A stretch of 64,000 nucleotides of DNA. Origin: Sindora glabra (taxonomy: Eukaryota; Streptophyta; Magnoliopsida; Fabales; Fabaceae). Made by a program: the position numbers and the translations under genes. The notes under the pieces were generated by a model. It worked only from the letters and a program-made list of their open reading frames with translations. It did no database searches and had not been told where the DNA came from. The DNA is taken from positions 75,696,130-75,760,129 of the forward strand of contig CM035232.1 of the NCBI GenBank assembly GCA_020226215.1, written 5' to 3'. Below, in pieces: positions 48,105 to 59,704 of this stretch (the stretch's first letter is position 1; each line of letters begins with the position of its first letter).

Positions 48105-50762
48105 GACTAAAGTCAATTATTCATGTATTTAATATTAAGTGACTAAGTGTGACTATCTTATTTCTACCATGCTAGAGGCTTTGTTAGTAGGTTGATGATA
48201 TTATTGTCTATTAGTACTTTACATATCTGTACATTTTGTTTATTAATGATTTCACATATGAGATGGAAGTACCGAAGTATATGTTTTGGACCATTGGTAA
48301 GATCTAGGTTCCTTAGCCTTTGCAATGGCTTTATTGTTATTGTAATATAGGTTTATTAGGTTCCAAATGCTTGGAATTATGTCAAGTTTAGTAATGAACA
48401 TTTTTATCTAAATAGTTATTTTTTATACATTAGACATAGCAATATACTTAGCTTTTATGGTAAAATTAGCTATTATTTTAAGCTCTAAATTCTTCTAGCT
48501 TATAGCATTACTATTCAAGCAAAAACACATAACTTGATTGTGATATGAAATCATCCTTTTTAAACTAGAAATTAGTATTAATGTAACCTTTTACAACTAG
48601 TTCTTTCTCATCTCTATATATCAAGAATAAATCTTGAGTCTTTCTCAAGTACTTAAGGAATTCAATAATGCTCACCATAATTTGATTAGAATCTATCATG
48701 TTTAAGGAATATGAGACATTAGGATGAGTACATAGCATGACATACATGATACATTCAATTACTAATGTATTGAAATCTTATTCATGTGGTCCTTTTCATC
48801 TTGTGTAGTAGGATATTGAGCTTAGGACAAACTTATACCATGTGACATGGGTAAGAATCCACTTTTGGACTCTTGCACGTTGAATCATTTTAGCACTTTG
48901 TCAATTTATATACTTTAAGTTAGGCTAAGTAATTTTCTTGATCTATCTCCATAAATCTTAATACCTAGCATGTAAGTAATGTTGCCTAAGTTTTCTTATC
49001 ATAAAGCAATTCCTTATCTGAGTCTTTATAGCCTATAAAATGGGAATGTTATTTTTGATAAGGAGTTTATCATCCTTATATAGTACAAGGAAAACAATTG
49101 TTCTCGTATCAACTTTTTTATAAACATAAAATTCATCTTCATTGTTTATAAAATAAAACTTTTTGATTACATCATTAAAATAAATATTCCATCTTCAAAA
49201 AGCTTGTTTTAATCCATAATGGATCTTTGTAGCTTACATACCTTTCTAGCATTTTTAGGAGTGACAAAACCCTTAGGTTGTATCATGTGCACATCTTTAA
49301 GAAGCATCCCATTGAGGAAAGTAATTTTAACATTCATATGCTAAATTTCATAATCATAAAAAGATGTAATAGTAAGCAAGATCCAAATGGACTTTAGTAT
49401 GGCAACTAAGGAATATGTTCCATCATAGTTTATATCATGGATTTGCCTAAAATTTTTAATAACTAATTATCCTTTAAAGGTTTGTAAGTTACCATCCATA
49501 TTAGTTTTTTTCTTGAAAACCCATTTGTACCTAATGAGATTTACCCTTGCAAATGGATCAACCAATGTCCACACTTGATTGGTATAAATGGGTTCCATCT
49601 CAGTTCTCATAACTTTAAGCCATTTCTCAGAGCTTGGCCCATTAATAGCTTTTTGGTAATTTATAATCTCCTCTTGACCAATGAATAATATATCACTATT
49701 TTAGTTTATAAGAAATCTATATCTCTCAGGCTTATAACATATTCTACTAGATCTATATGTGCCTTGTATTACTTGAATAGGTTCTTGTTCCACAACAATT
49801 TATGGTCTTTGTTCAAGTTCTATTATAGATTCAATGTTATTTTGTGAGTCTTGAATTTCTTCAAGTTCTATTATTTTTCTTAGAAACAAACTTCTTTCTA
49901 AAAAAAAATAGTTTGAGCATTGAACACTTTGCCCTTGACAAGATTTTACAAATAATACTACTTAATTTCCTTAGGATACCTTACAAAATAACATTTATTA
50001 AATTTAGGTCCAAATTTGTTAGAGACTTAACCTTTTATGTAAGCCTTACAACCCCAAATCTTCATAAATGATATACTAGGACATTTCCAAATCTATATTT
50101 CATATGAAGTCTTTTGAACTATTTTAAAGGAAACATAATTAAGTGTAAAAGTAGTTATCTTTAGAGAGCGTCCCTAAAAGAAAATTTGAAAATCTACATG
50201 ACTCTTCATAGATCGCACCATTTCTAATATAGTGTGATTCCTCCTCTTTGAAACATCATTCACTGTGGTGTTTTAAGTGAAGTGAGTTATGATACTATAT
50301 CACACCTTTTCAGATAGTCACTAAATTCTTGGCTCAAGTATTGTCTAACTTAATCTAATCGAAGTGTTTTAATACTTTTGACAAGTTAGTTTTGTCCTTT
50401 ATTCTTGTACTTTTTGAACATTTTAAAGGATTCTGATTTGTGTTTCATAAGATATACATATCCATATCTACTAAAGTCATTGTTAAATATGATAAAGTAT
50501 TGAAAATCACTTTTAACAAGTGAACTAATAGGCATATACACATCAATAAGCATAAGGCTCAATAAATCATTAGACCTTTCACTATGTCCAATAAATGGGG
50601 CTTTAGTCATCTTTCCTAATAAATAAAATTTATTCACTCATATGATTCAAAATCAAATTAGTCCAAGAGTTCATCTTTATAAAGCTTGGATATGCACTTC
50701 TCGTTTATATGGCCTGAGTAATAGTGCTAAAAATAAGTTAGGATTAAATCGTTGGATTTAAA
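48105..50762 (-). pseudogene. Degenerate Ty1/copia pol, Angela/Tork-like, same family as 10855-12867
   Basis: Reading down from 50762: GAG-pre-integrase (GHINEKCISKLYKDELLD, about 50680-50730); integrase N-terminal part LLGKMTKAPFIGHSERSNDL and FQYFIIFNNDFSRYGYVYLM (50620-50440); KIWGCKAYIKRL (about 50040-50075); RT with PKGFVTPKNARKVCKLQRS (about 49240-49300); an altered active site LYKDDKLLI (about 49050-49090), where the family has YVDD; and RNase H MYVMLCTHPNVSYSL then LKYLRKTQDLFLIY (48747-48600). The end YMNN then a stop corresponds to YMSDW with Trp mutated to a stop. Frameshifts throughout. The 5' portion is lost where X5 begins at 50763. Confidence 0.9.
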
Positions 50763-51690
50763 TGATGTGTAAGATTTTATCTATATTATTTCCTCTTATT
50801 TTATGCCTTTTAATGTGTTACAAATGCTTAATTTTATAGAGTTGACCTTATTATGTGATTGGGTGAAGGTTTTTCAATATTTTGAAATTATTTGATTAAT
50901 GCTAGATTTTTACACTATTTTAAGTTTTTTTTACTATAACTTAAGTTCTAAATGTCAAAATTGGGTGACTTTTTTATTGTTGGAAAGCTTTGTGGAAGCT
51001 TTAATATGTTTTGGTTGAAGCCTAGTTCAGACATTTAGAAGGTAAAAAATGGTTGTAAAGCTAATGCTATATTTTTATCTAAATTGAACCAATCTTGATT
51101 TTTGAGCCATATCTAGAGCCTAAATGTCCAATTAAGGTGAAACTAGTGCCTAAAGTTTCCTAAAGCCTAGTCTAACAACTTCTATGTATAGGGTTTAGTG
51201 AAACTATGCCATTTTAATAGTTAAACATAGGTTAGAAGCTAAGTGACAAAAATTATTATAATAAAATACTATTAGTAGATTAAATTGTAAATTAAGCTAT
51301 AGGCTTCTAAAATTAGTAAGGGCTAATTCTTTATAACCCTAGGAGGCATATTTACTTAGCCCATTAGGTTTCAAAAGAGGAAATTAGATTATAAGGTTTG
51401 TGCTTTTAGAGGGAAGAACATAATTCTACATAACTTTAAACAACTTTCTTCTCTTCCCTAAGTTTCTTGTTTTTCATCAATAGAAGACTAATTTTTTGAT
51501 TGATTTAAAGAATTTAAGGCTTATCTTTAATTGAATTATGAGATCCTAAGTTGTAATATTAATTTGTATTGATTAATTTTCCTCTTTTATTGTCTTTTTA
51601 TTTGATTTTTCTAAAATTACATGAATTAGATCCTAATTTGATATAATTTATCTTCGTTTATGTGATTTATGAAATCTAGGGCACATTTAG
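50763..51690 (+). mobile_element. X5: truncated family-X LTR-type sequence
   Basis: Starts TGATGTGTAAGATTTTATC, matching the X2 start. It shares AACTTAAGTTCTAAATGTCAAA (50938-50959) with the X2 phrase, and a later ATTATGAGATCCTAAGTTGTAA (51535-51556). Similarity fades near 51690, so the right end is missing. Confidence 0.6.
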
Positions 51691-53669
51691 AAATGTTAGA
51701 ACCTAAAATCTTTGTAAATGTACCTTTGATTAATAATTAGAGGTTAAACTTAACAACTAGAAGCCTCAGTGTAGGCTATGATGTTACAACTTTCAAAAAA
51801 GTCTTAGCATAGAATCAAAACCTTTTTGCCCCTACTTTGATATCACCAGAGTTGAGACAACAAATCCCATCCTTGCTCTAAGGAAGCAATTACAAATGGC
51901 ACATGAAATTCAGAAGTTCTACCAATTAAATATGATGACATAAAGCCAACTATAGACTTTTACTAATTCTCGAATTAGATAGAAAGAATGTGAAGACAGT
52001 TAGGCTGTAGTAAGAATATGATAATTGATTTGATAGGATGCCAGTTAAGGATATAACCTATATTTGAAGACAAGATTGTTAGCGGTATGATAAAATATTT
52101 AGAGAAATGTTGTAATTTAAGTAAAGATCATGCATTAAATTTTATGAAAACCCATGTAATGTAATATGTAGCTGTAGGACTTCAAAAAATTCTAAGAAGG
52201 ACATTTTAGTCAAATTAAAATTATGTGAAAATTATAATTGATGATCAAGAGTTTTGTTAGATTTTGAATTAAGAATTTTGATCTTGGAATTTAGGAAATA
52301 TTGTTTTAAAGAATTGTTTTGGAAAGGAACACGACATGAAACAAATTCTATTAAGAAAAAAAAAGAGATTAAGATTTTAGAATAACTTTAAAGGTGCTCT
52401 TAGGTTACCTTTTGATATTATGAATTGGGTTACTACTTTGAATTGAATATTTAGTGGCTTAAGCTTAGAAATGTGTTAGAATAATTATAGAATTGGTTTT
52501 AGAAATTTAGCAAGTTAACATAACATGAAATGTTGGATTGTTAGAAAGTTGGATAAATTTCTTAGATTATTTTTCAAAATTATTAGGGATTCTATATAAA
52601 CTAAATATTAATGAAATTTTCTTGTAAAAATAAAGATTAATAATTAATATGATAGTGGGAATTTTATGGATGATAAATAACTAGGTTTGGATGAATTTTT
52701 GAAAGGTAGAATGTAAGGAAGTTGTTGAGATCAATTTCATAACTTTAGTTTCAAAAATTTCTGAGAGCTACATGGATATTATCTAGGTAAAATTTTGATA
52801 CAGGAATGATGTTTTAAGATTAATATTTAATGGGCTAAACTAGAAAAGAGTCATAGAAAAAGGAAAATCTAGGTAAATATGTAGTATGTTTTAGTGCTGT
52901 ATGGTTACTTTATAGTTTATAGAATGATTTAAAGTTCATATTCTCATGTTACTAGATTAGTAAGAATGTTATCTTATCGGTAGCATATAGGAATGGTATA
53001 GAAAAAGGAAGGAATGGTTTGAATATGATTTGCATATTCAAAAGCTCTGTACAAGTCATCTTGGAATTATTAGATAACAATTTGCTTATTGAAAGTATAT
53101 GATATTTGATAAAAGTGTAGCAAGGTATCCTATCATTTGAATGATGCCTAAAGATATTATTTTGATTTACTATATGGAGACTATGTTAATAGAAGTTGTT
53201 TTGTGGAATTATGGTTAATCTTTACTGATTTATGGACTAAATAGGAAAGATGTATGTATTGATGGATTGTAGTGAAACTATAAACCATATAAGAATTAAT
53301 GGGCATTAAGCCACCTGATTCGACAGAGGGCAGGGAATGGTCACTAAGGTATAGAACATGTGTAATGTGCAACTCTTGACAGGCTTTTAAGACAAATTGT
53401 TGTGAAATTGTAAATATTGTGAGATTCTTGAACAAAGGAGCAGGAATGAACTAAGTCCCACATTGAAAAGGGAGAATGTGCTTCTAAAAGTTTTTATGAA
53501 CAATCACAAGTGATATTAGAGCAACTTAGAAACTTGCCATGAATATGAAAAGAAAAATCTTGAGATCTTTAATGAAATTCTTTTTCCTAAAAGTTTCATT
53601 TAGAAGTTATTGACAATACGGTGCATTGTTATCTAACTTCCTAAAGAAAATTCGAGGATGAATTTTATT
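51691..53669 (+). other. Unreadable upstream region of a gypsy 3' end
   Basis: No frame gives a recognisable pol domain. It is assigned to a gypsy element only because a polypurine tract and LTR follow. TCCCACATTGAAAAGGGAGA at 53457-53476 resembles a phrase common in plant LTR elements but has no partner here. Confidence 0.4.
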
Positions 53670-53682
53670 GAAGGGGAGAACT
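53649..53682 (+). other. Gypsy polypurine tract
   Basis: AATTCGAGGATGAATTTTAT, then GAAGGGGAGAAC, directly before TGTAATATCC at 53683. This layout (terminal FEDE-like codons, purine run, LTR start) is the usual 3' end of plant chromovirus-type gypsy elements. It fixes the orientation of the TGTAATATCC LTR families. Confidence 0.7.
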
Positions 53683-56058
53683 TGTAATATCCTAAAAAGA
53701 AATAAGAAAATTTAAAAAGGAAATTTTAATTAAAATTTCCAATAAAATTTATTAGTTATAATTATGGATTAACAAATTTGGGAAAAATTACATAAATGTT
53801 CAATAGGAAAATTTCAATGCCAATTAATCAAAAATTGATATTCTAGGTTTAAAATTTTGATATTTTGATCAAACATGTTTGGTTTTGATTTAGAATTGAT
53901 TTTGGCCAATTTTTGGAAGCTTATTCATAATTGTTATGTAATTGAGCTTAAAGAAAAGAAAAAAAAGAGCCTAATGGAGATTTTTTTCAGAATTAGGCTA
54001 AAAAGCCTTATTAAGGCCAAATAAGCTCGATAAGGTCTAATAAGGGTATAATAGGCCCAATAAGAATCTAATTTGGCCAAGGTCTAATAAGAAACCTAGC
54101 AAAAGCCTAATAGCGGAAATAGAAGGCTAAATGGCAAAGGGAGTCTAAAAACCTTTAAAAAAAATCTTTCGAGAATGAAAAGTAGGCTTAAGTACATAAA
54201 TGGGTCAGAATCCAAAATCAATTAGTTTGAATCTATTTGAGAGGTTTTATGGAAATTAGAAATGAATTACATGATAGTTTAAATGGAAGTAAGAAAAATA
54301 ATTACTTAAAAATTCAAAAGGAAGTATCAATTAGAAAACCTTTAAGTAGTTAATCGAATAGAGTAATTAGGAAAAGTTCAAGTAGATTGTAGAGAAAACT
54401 GGAATATGAGCCCAATTAGAATTTTTATAATAAATTTATTAGGGGCTAATATGAGTCAAAAAGAGTTAGAAATAGCAAAAGGAACTACTAGAAGAGAATT
54501 TATTATATTTTAATCCGATAAATTGAAAATTTTCTCTTTTAAACCTGAAACTAAAATATATTTCAATTGGGTAATTGTATTCTATTTTGGGTTCATTAAG
54601 CTTGGTTTTTAAAGGCCCAAACTGAGTTCTAGAAGGCCTTAAACATGTAGCAAGCTTCCAAAGGAAGTTAGGACATAAACATCAAGGGCATTTTTGGAAA
54701 GAGGGATAAAAATTACAATTCATGTAAATTTAATTAACCCAAAAATGATAAAATGGCAGAAAGGACAACAAGACACGCTAGTTGCCCCAAGCTATGTTTA
54801 TCATTTTATGTTATTTTTAATTAAAGTTAAAATGGGAAAAATGTGGCAAATTATAATTGGTTAGAATGTTATATATACGAAAAGGAATTTTTACCAAATT
54901 TGGGGAAGATCTTTAGCCATTTTTCTTCAAGAGAGTTGTGGGTTAAGGGAGAGCTTAAGAAAGAATTTTTCACCTTTTTAAAAAAATGCTAAGAAGTTTG
55001 AAGTTTTATAAAAAGATTGCTACCCTTTGAAGTTTGTGAAAGAAGATAGGAAAGCGAAAAAAAAGGAGGTAAGTGGAATTCTCCTTCATTTTATGGATTC
55101 CTATGGTTTTAAGCATTTTTTGGTCATATATGGTGTTATATTATGATTTGAAAATTATGGGAATTGTTGAAAATTTTTAGATATTTTAAAGATGAATTTT
55201 CATGAACATGGGTGAATTAAGCTCAAAACAAGGAATTGGGTTTTTCCCCTTTTATTTCTTAGATTTTTTTACCAACTTATTGATGGTTAAAAATTGTGAA
55301 AAATATCTAGGAAACTAATAGTGCAAGTTTCATCAAAATTGGATTTGTTTTAAGTACTAAAAAGGTCCAATTTTGAAAATAGCTCTAGTGTTGTCTGAAA
55401 ATGGTGGTACTAGATAGACAAATTTTTATGACCAAGAAAATCATGAGATTTGGATGGGATAAAATTTTCCCTTGATTAAATAACATGTTGAAAACATCAT
55501 CTATTTATTTGAAAATTTTTATAGATTGTTTGGATATTTTAAAAATTCGTCTTTGTGAACATTATTGGTGTTGCTCTATTTTTATTATTGTAGAATAGGG
55601 TTGCATGAATAGTCCCTAGAAATCTTGAATTTATGTCAAACAATTGATATTTTATAAGTTATATGTTTTAGCCATATTGTTGCCCATTTTGGGGATTTAT
55701 GGAAATGATTTGGATACCTAAAAGAAATTTATTGTAAAGATTGGTAGCCTAGTAGGATAGTATTTTTTTGTAAAATTCTTATGGTTAGTTGGTAATTAAT
55801 TGGTCACTCCCATGCTTAATGCTTATTATGAATCAATACTATGCATTATGATGTATGATGTATGATATGTGATAATGTGATATGTGGCGTGAGATAAGGT
55901 TATATTGAAGATATAAGAGTAAATGTATATATAAATATTTTTTTATTGAAATTTATTATAATGATAATTTATTTTTAATGGCATACAATATGGGTTGCCA
56001 CATTTAAGTTAATTAATGATACTACTTATTGGAAATACCTATTAGAGAAGAAGGTCAA
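53683..56058 (+). mobile_element. D1: family-D gypsy 3' LTR
   Basis: Starts TGTAATATCCT next to a polypurine tract. It has a donor-like GGAGGTAAGTGGAATTCTCC (55065-55084). It is parallel to D2: TTCAAGTAGATTGTAGAGAAAA / TTCAAGTGAATTGTAAAGATAG, then TAGAATTTTTATAATAAATTTATTAG / TAGAATTTTTGTAAAAAATATATTAG. D1 has about 600 bases near its start that D2 lacks. The right end is not defined and may be clipped by the inverted family-C copy at 56059. Confidence 0.7.
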
Positions 56059-57604
56059 TATCACAACTCATTTCTGGTCGTCACTGGCATGGATCCCAAA
56101 ATTAGTTTCCACAAGCTTTAATAATTTTCACTCTATCTGTTTAACATGAGTTTCTAAATTACAAGGGAACTCAAAATTTCATTTATAAAATTTTACAAAA
56201 AAAAATGGATAGAATCTCCTTTATTTTTGGACACTTCCCAAGGGTCACACACCCTATGATTCAAAACTTGTTTAATTTCCAAATACGGTAGCATCATAGT
56301 ACAGTACAATTTTGAACTTATACACAATTAAATGATTTAATACATCAAATGTTGAATCAACATTGTTTCTATTTCTAGTTTTAATCTTATTTCAAAAAGA
56401 ATCTTAACTATTAAGTCTTCAATCCAAGCAGCCTTTGATTTTCCATGCATGTGGTGCAACTTAAGTAACTATTTTAACCTGAAAATAGTGAAAATAAAAT
56501 AGAGTGAGTTCTGGGAACTTAGTGAACATATATCTATCATTATCTTGTAGGTGATCATTTATATATAATAATTGTAGATTAATCATATACTAAATTCATA
56601 AATGTTAGCAAACCCATTTCTTGAATTTTTGAAATATACAAAATCATGCCTCGAAATAGGAATTCACTTGCAGGTGGCTTAAGCTCTATAACTCATATCA
56701 CAACTCATAAAAATATCAACTATCCACTAATACTCATCATCTATATCATGTCTCATATTACCCATTTTAGGTAGTTAGTATATTCACAAACAACTAATGA
56801 AAGCTCAAACATAAACAAATCATCTTAATCACATCATCATTAGTATTCAATCACAGACAGTCATATTAAGTCACATATTTAAAATACAATAAATATACAT
56901 GTAATTGCTCTATAGTATCAAGATCAATTCTATACTTCTCTTAATTGTTCACCAAAAATTTTCCATCTAGCTCTCAAATTAATCTTATATCTTCCTAATT
57001 GTTAGTTAAAAATTTTCCATTTGGTTCTTATATTAATTCTATATCCGTCATAATTATTTACTAAAAATTTTTCGTTCGATTTTCACACTATCCATCACCA
57101 TTCATAATTTTCAATGTCATTACTGGCATAACCCTCAAATAATAAAAACGAGAGAGCTCAACATTCATATCACAATTATTTATAACATTTCAATACAAAG
57201 TCATAGTCTCATCACTGGTTAGTGTTAAGCATATAGTAATATAGGCTTCTATTGAGTTCAATCAGTCAATAAAGTTTACAATCAATAATTACAAATCATA
57301 TCCATATCCATATCCATTTGGTAGAAAATCACACAAACTGATATCATAATAACATTCTCACAATTTCATATTTCAAGGTTTATAGCTATCATTTATGAAA
57401 ATATATACTCATTATCAAATATTACCACAAGCATTGATTTCACACATAACTCTTTTTGAGTAATTAATCATTCAAATAATCGACCAAATTCAGTCACATC
57501 ACATCTAACAAAACTATCCAAGGTTAATCAAATATCGATATTAAAACATAATGTGCACAACAATATAGAGAATGGCTACAATAACTTTTAGTAAAAATTC
57601 ATCA
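56059..57604 (-). mobile_element. Family-C LTR fragment, inverted
   Basis: Begins TATCACAACTC then TGGTCGTCACTGGCATGGAT, the inverse of the family-C end. It carries GGGTCACACACC with ACACTTCCCAAGG (about 56228-56250) and the inverted module with CCTGAAAATAGTG and AGAGTGAGTTCTGGGAAC (56478-56518). It includes a threefold 54-bp repeat. It stops about 57600, where a direct copy of the same family's 3' part begins. Confidence 0.7.
56943..57092. repeat. Three tandem units of 54-55 bp
   Basis: Units start AATTGTTCACC (56943), AATTGTTAGTT (56997) and AATTATTTACT (57052). Each continues AAAAATTTTCC or AAAAATTTTTCG, with TCTAGCTCTC, TTGGTTCTTA or TCGATTTTCA, and TTATATC or TATATCCGTC. Confidence 0.75.
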
Positions 57605-57937
57605 AATGACTATAGTGGTAGGTGTATACTCATTAAGTTTTCTATAACTCACTTTGTTCACTTTCAATGTTTTCAGGTTAAGATATATGCCTTTGAGCTT
57701 TGTTACTTTTATAGAGATCTAAGACTACCTTACTAAAAAATTTGACAGTTAAGAGTAGACTTAGTGTCATAAAAAGAGATTTATGGATTTAAATGATATG
57801 TTGAGTTGCTTATCTATGTATAAGTTTGAGTTTATATATATGTTATGTGTATGTTAATTTTTTCGTATCTAAAAATGATCAAGTTTTATATTTAAGGGTG
57901 TGTAGCCCTTAGAAAGTGTCTGAAAACAAGGGTGACT

Positions 57938-59554
57938 TGTTAGGTTTCGGATCAATATACATATAAAAAAAATCACAAATTTTAATCCAAAACTCACCAA
58001 GGATCCATGCAGAAAGGCGTAAATCAATGTTAGGGTTTTACCTTTTATGTACTTGTATTCTTTCTAAATAAAACTTTAAGAGATCGAGATGAATCATAAA
58101 TTCAACACTGGTAGGAAGGTATAGCATCTCTAAGATATCCACACGGAATGAACAAAGACTTCTCACCCTCCATGAGTCTACTAGGATACGTCTCTCTCTC
58201 AACGATTAGGATTGGTGCATTTTCTAAGTGAATTTAGGATTTAATGGTAGCTAATGTGTTGTCCAATGTGCTACCTATAAGTTCCTTTTTATAGAACTAA
58301 AGTAAGCCACATTCCTAGTCCTACTAGGATAATACTTCCAAAAATTCTAATCATATTTTATAACTATCATCTTATCCTTATCATGGAGAGAGTGAGGAGA
58401 GATAGGACTTATCTATATCCAATATTAGATAATAATATTATCTCATAATATAATTATCTAATATCTAATAATGTAATTATATGATATTCCTTTAATATAA
58501 AATAATATCACATAATATATTATATATATTTGTGAAAATATATTATTATTTTAATAATATATATATGCACAAAAATAAGTCTAATTAATTGAATTTTAGT
58601 CTAACTAAAGCCCAATTAATTATTGTCTCATTCGTACTCCTTTTGTGTGACCCTGTAGGTTTTTACTATGTTAGTATAGCCTATTTGTGGATCATAGATA
58701 GTGAGCGGTATCTAGTAATACATCACTATCACCCAAGTAGTAAAAATATATGTGACTCAATATTCACTTAATGTGTAAACAACACTTTGCAACATAATCT
58801 TTTTTGTAACGATATTCAAATCGAACAAGAGGCATGGAATGCATTATCCTTGTTGACATTTAATTTATGTTTCTTGATATTGAGTAGACTAACTTAAGCA
58901 AATGATCAATATCTCATATTAATTCATTTAAGCATGACCATGTATTTCTTAATCTCACTCAATCAATAGGCCCATGGATATCACTCCTACTATGTAATAG
59001 GAACAAAATTTTCATCTACATCACTCATAATCCCTTTGCATGATTCATGACACATCCAATCTATGTTCTAAAACACATCTCGATAAAAAGTGATACAGGA
59101 TGACATCAAAGTGTGTGACTCCTTATGTAGGGAACTATAGTGATTTCAGGTCAAAGGACTATGTGCATTATGGTCACATAAGAATAACTAATGACGTATG
59201 ACATTCCATGTAGTTTTCTTATTGCGGATCAGTCCAGTATATTTATTCACTAACAATGTACTCATGTATTAACTTGATATCACATATCCATGATTCATAA
59301 TCATCAGTCACTATATATGCTAGTCTCAATGTATTATTACTATCCCTTTCGTAATAATACTTAACTAGGGGCATTTTAGGAATAGTAAAACTATTCCAGG
59401 GACAATTATTATATTAAGTTATAAATTATGCAAAATAATAATAATAAATAAATGAAAACAAAATATAATAATTGCATTGCCAGGAAATAAAACATAATAC
59501 ATTATGCATGATTACAATCATCTTCATGATTGGCTCCTAGGACACACACTAATA
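57938..59554 (-). mobile_element. Copia solo LTR, 1.6 kb, TSD near AGACT
   Basis: Ends TGTTAG (57938) and CTAATA (59554) are inverted repeats with one mismatch. Flanks are TGACT (57933-57937) and AGACT (59555-59559); the uninterrupted family-C copies read AGACT here, so the left copy has one mutation. It belongs to the same family as the LTR at 46513-48092, whose internal region shows its orientation is minus. TATA box TCTATAAAAAGG at 58284-58295 (minus strand). A frame at 58589-58771 is chance. Confidence 0.8.
58284..58295 (-). promoter_or_regulatory. TATA box of copia solo LTR
   Basis: Minus strand TCTATAAAAAGG, about 350 bases before the LTR's minus-strand end. A plausible promoter, but the element has no internal region to transcribe. 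Confidence 0.5.
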
Positions 59555-59704
59555 AGACTCTGTTCAATTTTTTACAAAATTTTAAAATAAAATTTTAAAT
59601 CCCCTAAAATTTAGAATCTCCCATTAGATAGAATGAAAATAGTTAAAGCTTGTGAAAATCGATATTAGGATCCAAGCCGATCACGATCAAGTTAGGTTAT
59701 GACA

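Larger units (their letters stand above)
57605..59704 (+). mobile_element. Family-C LTR 3' part, interrupted by a copia solo LTR
   Basis: GTGTATACTCATTAAGTTTTC then AACTCACTTTG (57621-57655), TCAATGTTTTCAGGTTAAGA (57664-57683), and GTAGCCCTTAGAAAGTGTC (57902-57920). Then, after the insertion, CTCCCATTAGATAGAATG (59617-59634) and GATCCAAGCCGATCACGATC, ending GGTTATGACA (59704). The order matches 5420-5883. The 5' half is absent. Confidence 0.75.
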
